Origin: an uncultured Blautia sp.
Lineage (GTDB): Bacteria > Bacillota > Clostridia > Lachnospirales > Lachnospiraceae
Reading direction: 5' to 3'
Length of the DNA: 31,029 nucleotides
Assembly (NCBI GenBank): GCA_934371915.1
Contig: CAKROE010000024.1
Span: 1-31,029, forward strand
The position numbers and the translations under genes are program-made. The notes under the pieces were generated by a model. The model was not told the origin of the DNA. It worked only from the letters and a program-made list of their open reading frames with translations, and made no database searches. This document shows, piece by piece, positions 25,314 through 31,029 of this stretch. Position 1 is the first letter of the stretch; each line of letters starts with the position of its first letter.

Positions 25314-25416
25314 CCGTCCTGCTCTCTGGTAAAGTTTAGGAACGGCTATCTCTATGATAACTTAGTATTTATTTCGCCGGGTCAGGTGATGGCACTCACC
25401 TTCCGACTGCCTTGTT
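25310..25416 (-). ncRNA. Predicted antisense antitoxin RNA
   Basis: A minus-strand promoter, TTGCAA (25446-25451), 17 bases, TATAAT (25423-25428), would start an RNA near 25416. It runs back over the toxin 3' UTR to the stem ATAGCCGTCCT / AGGAACGGCTAT (25310-25320 / 25338-25349), followed on this strand by TTTCTTATG. The hairpin GGTGA/TCACC (about 25385-25401) would be shared by both RNAs. The boundaries are predictions. Confidence 0.55.
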
Positions 25417-25458
25417 AAACATATTATATGCTATTACCATATTTTTTGCAATCAATTT

Positions 25459-26277
25459 TTATTCTTTTACCGCACCGGAGGTCATACCGCCAACGATGTA
25501 TTTCTGACCGATCATATAAACAATAACAACAGGAATACAGGTCAGTACGATATCTGCGAAGATATAGTTCCAGTAGCTCTTGTTCTTTCCGAAGAACTGA
25601 TAAACAGCCATAGTCATCGGGAAAAGTTTTCCCTTGCTGGACAGATACAGAGGTGTAAGGAAGTCGCTCCATACTGTCATGAACTGCAGAATAAAGCAGG
25701 TTACCATGGTTGGTTTCAGAAGCGGCATGATGACCTTGAAGAAAAGACTCATCGGGCCGGCGCCGTCAATAACCGCTGCCTCATCCAGTTCTACCGGTAT
25801 CGAAACAATAAAGTTTCGAATCGTAAATACACAAAACGGTATCATCGCACTCGTAAATACCAGGACAACACCGACACGGGTATCGTTCAGATGAAGTGTT
25901 GTCAGAACTCTTACCAGAGTTACATAGTTGACCGGGAAAAACAGTCCGCAGAGGACGAAATAATACAGGAATGTATTCAATTTTATTCTGTTACGGCACA
26001 TAACAAATGCTGCCATCGCACAAAGAGTAACACCAAGGGTGGTTGCTACCAGTGCATAGATCAAACTGTTTGCAAATCCCTGAATCAGATTACCTTTCTT
26101 AATAACTTCCGCGTAGTTTGAGAATACCCATTCTGTCGGAAGGGAAAGGCTCATTCGTGCTGCCTCACCTTTGTTCTTGAAGGAGTTGATCAACACCATA
26201 TAAAACGGAAGAACAACCGTCAGGCACAGAAGAATACATACTACATGTTTCAGTATTGTCTGAACATTTTTTTTCAT
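25459..26277 (-). CDS. Carbohydrate ABC transporter permease (MalG/LacG type)
   Basis: A 272-residue permease with six hydrophobic segments and the EAA loop ELDEAAVIDGAGPMSLFFKVIMPLLKP, which contacts the ATPase. The C-terminus (QKYIVGGMTSGAVKE) is typical of the MalG branch. Its ATG overlaps the stop of the upstream permease by one base (TAATG). The gene itself looks intact. Its partner malF is truncated, and no binding protein lies in the window, so the transporter is probably not functional here. Confidence 0.9.
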   Translation of the reverse strand: MKKNVQTILKHVVCILLCLTVVLPFYMVLINSFKNKGEAARMSLSLPTEWVFSNYAEVIKKGNLIQGFANSLIYALVATTLGVTLCAMAAFVMCRNRIKLNTFLYYFVLCGLFFPVNYVTLVRVLTTLHLNDTRVGVVLVFTSAMIPFCVFTIRNFIVSIPVELDEAAVIDGAGPMSLFFKVIMPLLKPTMVTCFILQFMTVWSDFLTPLYLSSKGKLFPMTMAVYQFFGKNKSYWNYIFADIVLTCIPVVIVYMIGQKYIVGGMTSGAVKE

Positions 26278-26759
26278 TACTGCTGCACCTCCTGTTTACT
26301 CATTGTCTTGACAATAAATACACCGATGATCGCTGTAATGATCAGAAGGATCGTATTTAATGCAGAAGACATTCCGTACTGACCTCTGGAGTAGAGCTGG
26401 AATGCATAGGTTGTAAGAACCTCTGTTGCATGTCCCGGACCGCCATTTGTCAGAACGTAAACAATATCAAATACTTTCAGACCATATGTGATACCAAATA
26501 CAAGGTTGATCATAATAGATCCTGTCAGCATCGGCAGTGTGACATAACGAAGTCTCTGCCAGAAATTTGCACCGTCGATCTGTGCTGCTTCATAATAAGA
26601 TTTCGGGATCGTATTTAATCCGGCAAGGAAAATAGTCATGACATAACCAATGCCTCGCCATGCGTCAACTCCGTAAATAGATTTCCATACAACACCCAGA
26701 TCCGACAGCCATTTCTGTTTCAGGATTGCATCCCTTAATATGTCTTTAATTATACTTTC
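26277..26759 (-). pseudogene. 5'-truncated carbohydrate ABC permease (MalF type)
   Basis: The C-terminal half of a MalF-type permease. The reading frame is open back to a stop at 26760-26762. Similarity starts at about WLSDLGVVWKSIYGVDAWRG (near 26710) and runs through the EAA loop (SYYEAAQIDGANFWQRLRYVTLPML) to the normal C-terminus. About 150 N-terminal residues, including the first three membrane segments, are missing. The first in-frame ATG (26639) is in the middle of a membrane segment. The upstream 374 bp contain no remainder of the gene or its binding protein, pointing to a deletion. Confidence 0.82.
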
Positions 26760-27026
26760 TTAATGAGAATATTCCTCTTTTTTCTTCAGTAGAATTTATA
26801 CTTTCTTACGATTTTTTGTGTATTTTATATAAATTTCCCTTTTACAAACATATTATTTTCATATGTTTTAACAGGCAGGCTTTTTTTCTGTACTGCCTGC
26901 GGCATGATACAATTTCTTACGTGGCAGGTATCCTTTTGCAGGATTTTTCATTATAAAACCCAGATAATTCTTTGTATTTTTCTATAGGACAAATCCTTTA
27001 ATGTGGTAAAATATTAAAATTTTCCA
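26760..27026. other. Gene-free stretch between transporter remnant and amino-acid operon
   Basis: An AT-rich region with no ORF I trust. It holds an inverted repeat CAGGCAG/CTGCCTG (26872-26878, 26893-26899), without a U-run after it on either strand, and a weak hairpin ATCC-GGAT before TTTTT (about 26927-26946). The left end is probably the scar of the malF deletion. Confidence 0.5.
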
Positions 27027-27055
27027 TTGACAGTGTGTTTTTCCAATGATAAAAT
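27027..27055 (+). promoter_or_regulatory. Promoter of the amino-acid ABC operon
   Basis: TTGACA (27027-27032), 17 bases, TAAAAT (27050-27055). The start is expected near 27062. Confidence 0.82.
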
Positions 27056-27071
27056 TGAAAAAAGCGGCGGA

Positions 27072-27103
27072 GGCGTCAGTTTTTTGTAAACTGCGCCTTT
27101 TTT
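27072..27103 (+). terminator. Leader terminator/attenuator before the amino-acid ABC operon
   Basis: GGCG-T-CAGTTT pairs with AAACTG-CGCC (10 bp with one bulged T, loop TTTGT) and is followed by six T residues. It begins about 10 bases after the predicted transcription start and ends 31 bases before the start codon. Most transcripts would stop at about 40 nucleotides unless something prevents folding. Confidence 0.7.
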
Positions 27104-27134
27104 CGTTATTAAATCGAAAAGGAGTGTTTCTATT

Positions 27135-27986
27135 ATGAAAAAGATGTGTTATTTATTAACTATGGGATTACTTGCAGGAAGTCTTACCGTTCCTGTATTT
27201 GCAGCTACTGATGCTGATTCCGCATCTGACAAAAAATGGGTCATTGCTACAGATACTGTATTCAAACCATTCGAATACACAGATGACGACGGAAACTTCG
27301 TAGGAATTGACGTTGATATTCTTGATGCTATCGCAAAAGATCAGGGATTCGAATACGAACTGAAGAGCCTTGGATGGGACGCTTCTATTGCAGCCTGCCA
27401 GGCCGGACAGGCTGATGGTATGATCGCCGGTGCATCTATCACAGATGAAAGAAAAGAGAGCGGCTGGCTGTTCTCCGATGGATATTACAATGCCACACAG
27501 TCCATGACAGTACAGAAAGATTCCGATATTAAGGGATTTGACGACCTGAAAGGCAAGACTGTAGGTGTTAAGACAGGTACTCAGGGTGCTACTTATGCAG
27601 AAAGCCTGAAAGATGAATATGGATTCAACATCACCTATTATGAGGATTCACCGACAATGTATCAGGCTGTTCTTGGCGGACAGGTAGTTGCCTGCTTTGA
27701 AGATACACCGATCATGGCATCCTCTATCAAAGATGGTGACCTTGCACTCCAGATCCTGGAAGACACTGCAAATGAAGGTTCTCCTTACGGATTTGCAATC
27801 TTCAACGCTGACAATCAGGAACTTCTTGATATGTTCAATGCCGGTCTGAAAGACATCAAAGACAGTGGCGAATACAACGAGATCATCGCTAAATACCTTG
27901 GCGAAGACGCTGTTCCGACAGAAAAAGCTGAGGCAGACGCTGACGCAACCGAAACACCGGCTGCTGACAAAGAAGCTGCTGAATAA
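27135..27986 (+). CDS. Polar amino-acid ABC transporter substrate-binding protein (SBP_bac_3)
   Basis: A 283-residue exported binding protein. The signal peptide covers residues 1-24 (ending PVFA-ATD) with no lipobox cysteine. The family-3 fold starts KKWVIATDTVFKPFEYTDDD and contains GIDVDILDAIAKDQGFEYEL, DGMIAGASITDERK, KGKTVGVKTGTQGATYA and SPYGFAIFNADNQELL. After the fold there is an acidic, disordered tail of about 28 residues rich in Ala/Glu/Asp/Thr. AAAGGAG precedes the ATG. It binds a polar amino acid, probably glutamine- or cystine-like; the exact ligand is not readable. First gene of a three-gene operon. Confidence 0.93.
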   Translation: MKKMCYLLTMGLLAGSLTVPVFAATDADSASDKKWVIATDTVFKPFEYTDDDGNFVGIDVDILDAIAKDQGFEYELKSLGWDASIAACQAGQADGMIAGASITDERKESGWLFSDGYYNATQSMTVQKDSDIKGFDDLKGKTVGVKTGTQGATYAESLKDEYGFNITYYEDSPTMYQAVLGGQVVACFEDTPIMASSIKDGDLALQILEDTANEGSPYGFAIFNADNQELLDMFNAGLKDIKDSGEYNEIIAKYLGEDAVPTEKAEADADATETPAADKEAAE

Positions 27987-28044
27987 TTTTTAAGGCTCAG
28001 ATCTTATCAGATAAACTGATTTAAAACACTACACGAATTACAGG

Positions 28045-28070
28045 GCTGCTGCATTTTGTGGCAGCTTTGT
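28045..28070 (+). promoter_or_regulatory. Intercistronic hairpin after the binding-protein gene
   Basis: GCTGC (28045-28049) pairs with GCAGC (28061-28065) and is followed by TTTGTTTTT. It is a partial terminator or stabiliser that would reduce permease and ATPase relative to binding protein. Confidence 0.55.
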
Positions 28071-28088
28071 TTTTGAAAGGAGTTTTCC

Positions 28089-28760
28089 ATGATCCAGATT
28101 ATAACCAGATATGGAAATCTGCTGCTTCTTGCTATGGGACAGACCTTACTGCTTGCACTGTGTGGTCTGTTTTTTGCCTGTATTCTGGGTATGTTTTTTG
28201 GCCTCTTAAGCGTCCTGAAAAACAAAGTATGCAGAATCATATCTTCTATTTTTGTTGACGTAATCCGTGGTGTCCCGATGATCGTTCTCGCGTATTTCAT
28301 CTATTTCGGTGTTCCATACTGCCTGAACAACATGATGGGCTTCAGCTTTACTCTTACCGCCCTCCAGGCCGGTACTGTCTGCCTCGCCCTCAACTGTGGT
28401 GCTTATATGGCAGAGATTATCCGTGCAGGTATCCTGTCCGTAGATCCTGGCCAGATGGAAGCAGCAAGAAGCCTTGGTCTTCCATATTCCCGTTCCATGA
28501 TCCGTGTTGTCCTTCCACAGGCAATCCGTACCATGATTCCAAGCATCATCAACCAGTTCATCATTACCCTGAAAGATACATCCATTCTTTCTGTTATCGG
28601 CTTCCCGGAACTGGTCAATACCGCAAAGAACGTTGTTGCCAATTCTTTCATGTCCTTCCAGACATGGGGTATCGTTGCAATTATGTATCTGATCGTAATC
28701 ACGATCTTATCCAAAGTAGCAAAAATCGTTGAAAGGAGACTGAACCGTGGCCGTAAATAA
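28089..28760 (+). CDS. Polar amino-acid ABC transporter permease (HisM/GlnP type)
   Basis: A 223-residue permease with about five membrane segments. It has the family motif [16 protein letters not shown] and the EAA loop [31 protein letters not shown], which docks on the ATPase. AAAGGAG precedes the ATG. It overlaps the ATPase gene by 14 bases. Confidence 0.94.
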   Translation: MIQIITRYGNLLLLAMGQTLLLALCGLFFACILGMFFGLLSVLKNKVCRIISSIFVDVIRGVPMIVLAYFIYFGVPYCLNNMMGFSFTLTALQAGTVCLALNCGAYMAEIIRAGILSVDPGQMEAARSLGLPYSRSMIRVVLPQAIRTMIPSIINQFIITLKDTSILSVIGFPELVNTAKNVVANSFMSFQTWGIVAIMYLIVITILSKVAKIVERRLNRGRK

Positions 28761-29493
28761 AGAGAATGTCAAAATTCATGTATCACATCTGAAGAAAAAC
28801 TTCGGTTCTCTGGAAGTATTAAAAGATATCTCCACCGACATTCATGAGGGCGAGGTAGTCGTTATCATCGGACCTTCCGGAAGCGGAAAGTCTACTTTTC
28901 TCCGCTGCATGAATAAACTTGAGGAAATCACTGCAGGTGAAGTCGTTGTAGACGGTACAAACCTCACTGATAAACACATTGATATCAACAAAGTACGTGA
29001 AAACGTAGGTATGGTGTTCCAGCACTTTAACCTTTTTCCGCATATGAATGTCACTCAGAATCTTATGCTCGCACCTGTAGAACTAAAAAAAGCTACTAAG
29101 GAAGAGGCTAAGGAACGTGCCATCCACATGCTGAAGAAGGTAGGCATGGACGACAAGGCAGATGCTTATCCGGAACAGCTTTCCGGTGGTCAGAAACAAC
29201 GTGTAGCTATCGCACGCGCGCTCTGCATGACACCTGACATCATGCTTTTCGACGAACCTACCAGCGCCCTCGACCCGGAAATGGTCGGTGAAGTTCTGCA
29301 GGTTATGAAGCAGCTCGCCGCTGATGGTATGACAATGGTAATTGTTACTCACGAAATGGGCTTTGCCCGTGAAGTTGCAGACCGCATAATTTTTATGGAT
29401 GGTGGTTATATCGTAGAAGAAGGTACTCCACAGGAAGTGCTCCTGAGCCCAAAAGAACCACGAACCATTGACTTCCTGAATAAAGTACTGTAA
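28747..29493 (+). CDS. Polar amino-acid ABC transporter ATP-binding protein (GlnQ type)
   Basis: A 248-residue ATPase: Walker [15 protein letters not shown]-loop [11 protein letters not shown], signature [15 protein letters not shown], Walker [15 protein letters not shown] and the switch histidine in [11 protein letters not shown]. The start is a GTG at 28747 with AAAGGAG nine bases upstream, inside the end of the permease gene. A strong terminator follows the stop, closing the operon. Confidence 0.94.
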   Translation: MAVNKENVKIHVSHLKKNFGSLEVLKDISTDIHEGEVVVIIGPSGSGKSTFLRCMNKLEEITAGEVVVDGTNLTDKHIDINKVRENVGMVFQHFNLFPHMNVTQNLMLAPVELKKATKEEAKERAIHMLKKVGMDDKADAYPEQLSGGQKQRVAIARALCMTPDIMLFDEPTSALDPEMVGEVLQVMKQLAADGMTMVIVTHEMGFAREVADRIIFMDGGYIVEEGTPQEVLLSPKEPRTIDFLNKVL

Positions 29494-29500
29494 GGAAAAT

Positions 29501-29537
29501 AAGTTCAGCCGCTGCATTCGCAGCGGCTGAACTTTTA
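29501..29537. terminator. Strong bidirectional terminator
   Basis: A perfect 15-bp stem, AAGTTCAGCCGCTGC / GCAGCGGCTGAACTT (29501-29515 and 29520-29534), has a 4-base loop with T-runs on both strands. It ends the amino-acid ABC operon from the left and the azlCD operon from the right. Confidence 0.92.
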
Positions 29538-29637
29538 ATATGCAGAGATGAAGCTTCCATCTTCGGCTTCTTTGCGACGCACTTCTTTAAATCCAGGTGC
29601 TTCCTCATAAAACCTGTCCTATCCCATCTCCACCTTT

Positions 29638-29970
29638 TCAGTGAAAAACCGTCTGTACAAGTACCATGTACAGCACCGTTCCTCCACCGATACTGAGAAG
29701 TGTGTTCTTTTTCCATTTATGGATCCATACGATAAACAAAATCGCGATTGCTTCCGGCAGCCCGTGAGTGCTGCTCGCCGGCACATCCTTGAGACAGTAG
29801 ATCACAAGAAGACCGATTGCCGCATAAGGAAGAACCGTTCCCAGATATTTGACAAACTCCGGTGGATTTTTTCCTTCCGGAAAGATGATAAACGGTATAA
29901 AACGTGTCGCCATTGTTCCAAGAACAACTGCTGCGATTGTAATGATTGCCTGTGTCGTTGTCATCGTCAT
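29638..29970 (-). CDS. azlD: AzlD family branched-chain amino-acid exporter subunit
   Basis: A 110-residue membrane protein with four hydrophobic segments and the AzlD signature [13 protein letters not shown]. With AzlC it exports branched-chain amino acids or analogues such as azaleucine. It overlaps azlC by four bases (ATGA). A second ATG two codons later (29964) is an alternative start. Confidence 0.9.
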   Translation of the reverse strand: MTMTTTQAIITIAAVVLGTMATRFIPFIIFPEGKNPPEFVKYLGTVLPYAAIGLLVIYCLKDVPASSTHGLPEAIAILFIVWIHKWKKNTLLSIGGGTVLYMVLVQTVFH

Positions 29971-30668
29971 TTCGCCTCTGCCTCCATCGTTTTCTTGCTG
30001 ACTTTACGTTCCGCGGTAAAACAGATGATGATAAATGCCATCGCCGGAACAATGAAATTACTGCTTCCGAAAATCAGAAGACAGATTGCAGAACAGATCA
30101 GCCCCACCAGCGCCGGGCGGTGATCCCTCGTCTCTTCCCACTGATTCAGAAACATGACGACAAACAGTGCAGTCATGACAAATTCAATTCCGCTCGTATC
30201 AAAATGAATCACATATCCAAGCAAAGCACCGGCAGTAGCCGCAGCTACCCAGTAAATCTGATTCAACAGATTGACAAAAAACATAAACCATCCACGGTCC
30301 ACATCATCCGGCGGTGTCACCGTGCAGTTAACAGTAAACGATTCATCACACATACCGAAAATCAGATAGAATTTTTTCCAGCCGGTGTTTTTGTACTTGT
30401 CCAGCATGGAAAGACCATAAAATAAATGTCTGGCATTGACCATCAGTGCCAGAAAGAATGCTGCAACCGGACTGAAGGCCGACAGCAACAGATTCGATGT
30501 TACAAATTCCATAGAACCAGCAAAGATAAACATACTCATAAAAAACGGATACCATACGGAGAAGCCCTTACTCTGCATCATAAATCCATAGGACATTCCC
30601 AGAAAAAGGAATCCTATACCTATAGGAATCGTATATGGAAATGCGGCTTTGAATGCTTTTTTCTTCAT
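29967..30668 (-). CDS. azlC: AzlC family branched-chain amino-acid exporter subunit
   Basis: A 233-residue membrane protein with family motifs [33 protein letters not shown] and [14 protein letters not shown], plus DESF after the second segment. It forms the exporter with AzlD, encoded four bases in overlap downstream. I start at the ATG at 30668 (AAGGAG 11 bases upstream). The frame opens nine codons earlier (30695), but that would include the ribosome site. Divergent from a PadR regulator that may control it. Confidence 0.9.
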   Translation of the reverse strand: MKKKAFKAAFPYTIPIGIGFLFLGMSYGFMMQSKGFSVWYPFFMSMFIFAGSMEFVTSNLLLSAFSPVAAFFLALMVNARHLFYGLSMLDKYKNTGWKKFYLIFGMCDESFTVNCTVTPPDDVDRGWFMFFVNLLNQIYWVAAATAGALLGYVIHFDTSGIEFVMTALFVVMFLNQWEETRDHRPALVGLICSAICLLIFGSSNFIVPAMAFIIICFTAERKVSKKTMEAEAK

Positions 30669-30769
30669 TTGCAAAATTACTCCTTGACATTTCATATGTA
30701 TATGTATATATTTTATATATAAAATTTTTATATATAATTATTTTACATATTATTTATGGAGGTGATCGG
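30669..30769. promoter_or_regulatory. Divergent azlC/PadR promoter region
   Basis: A very AT-rich 101-bp gap with overlapping ATATGTATATGTATATATTT-like palindromic sequence (about 30694-30740). On the plus strand a TATAAT (30733-30738) precedes the PadR gene. PadR regulators often bind ATGT...ACAT-type palindromes, so autoregulation and control of azlCD are plausible but not shown. Confidence 0.45.
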
Positions 30770-31029
30770 ATGTATTATCCCGTATCAGCATTACTTATAG
30801 AGTTTCTGATCCTGTCCGTTGTAGAATCACAGGATTCCTACGGATATGAGATCAGCCAGACCGTCAAGATCGTGGCTGATATCAAAGAATCCACTCTATA
30901 TCCCATCTTGAAAAAGCTTGAGAAAAACGGTTATCTCACAACCTATTCCCAGGAATTTCAGGGACGTAAACGCAAATATTATTCTATCACTGATTCCGGT
31001 AAAGAACAACTGGTGTATCTCAATAAAGA
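30770..31029 (+). CDS. PadR family transcriptional regulator (truncated by the right edge)
   Basis: The first 86 codons of a PadR-type winged-helix regulator. Features are LLIEFLILSVVESQDSYGYE, STLYPILKKLEKNGYL (recognition helix), and the wing GRKRKYYSITDSGKEQL. GGAGGTGA lies just before the ATG. The C-terminal dimerisation helix is outside the window. Divergent from azlC. Confidence 0.9.
   Translation, partial: MYYPVSALLIEFLILSVVESQDSYGYEISQTVKIVADIKESTLYPILKKLEKNGYLTTYSQEFQGRKRKYYSITDSGKEQLVYLNK

Noticed and set aside
26872..26899. CAGGCAG/CTGCCTG inverted repeat as a terminator
   Set aside because: The T-run is inside the loop, and neither strand has a U tract after the stem.
29537..29637. 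A coding-like minus-strand tail (FYEEAPGFKEVRRKEAEDG) between azlD and its terminator
   Set aside because: It looks like the last ~25 codons of a lost gene, but an in-frame TAG lies just upstream and I recognise no family; too short to annotate.

Overview
The window looks like chromosome of a low-to-mid GC Gram-positive gut anaerobe, most likely a Lachnospiraceae member (Blautia/Dorea/Ruminococcus-like). This rests on AGGAGG-type ribosome binding sites, a GHKL/LytTR two-component system, an isopeptide-type surface adhesin, an Rpn/PDDEXK_2 nuclease, YitT, DegV and AzlCD. It is inference from gene families, not a database match. No rRNA, tRNA, CRISPR array, prophage or intact insertion sequence was seen.

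Layout. (1) 1-4321, minus: the first 1440 codons of a giant surface adhesin whose C-terminus lies off the left edge. Upstream is an AgrA/AgrC-like regulator-kinase pair (4560-6574, minus). Between them, a tandem 19-bp repeat with 20-bp phasing sits where a LytTR regulator would activate the adhesin promoter. (2) 6733-10772, minus: a DUF362 ferredoxin-like protein with a sodium:amino-acid symporter, and a TetR-type regulator with a DegV lipid-binding protein. (3) 11012-14376: a YitT membrane protein, an Rpn-family nuclease gene with a duplicated C-terminal module, and a J-domain protein of unknown role.

(4) 14424-22784, minus: a seven-gene sugar operon reading LacI regulator, AnmK-like anhydrosugar kinase, substrate-binding protein, RbsA-like ATPase, RbsC-like permease, Gfo/Idh/MocA dehydrogenase and zinc MDR dehydrogenase. 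It starts from a strong promoter flanked by two perfect TTGAGAACGTTCTCAA operators. The kinase plus two dehydrogenases, without a MurQ-type etherase, suggests uptake and breakdown of an anhydrosugar that is not obviously anhydro-MurNAc.

(5) 23088-23458: seven contiguous 53-bp tandem repeats that are non-coding and carry a conserved hairpin. (6) 23520-25024, minus: a MNT nucleotidyltransferase/HEPN pair followed one base later by an omega-amidase. (7) 25230-25313, plus: an unannotated 27-residue holin-like type I toxin with a predicted antisense RNA from the minus strand. (8) 25459-26759, minus: remnant of a MalFG-type sugar transporter, with malF truncated at its 5' end. (9) 27135-29493, plus: a complete polar amino-acid ABC transporter behind an attenuator-like leader hairpin. 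(10) 29638-30668, minus: AzlCD branched-chain amino-acid exporter, divergent from a PadR regulator cut by the right edge.

The most interesting items are the anhydrosugar operon, the 53-bp repeat array, the type I toxin-antitoxin locus, the adhesin operator and the MNT/HEPN/amidase operon.
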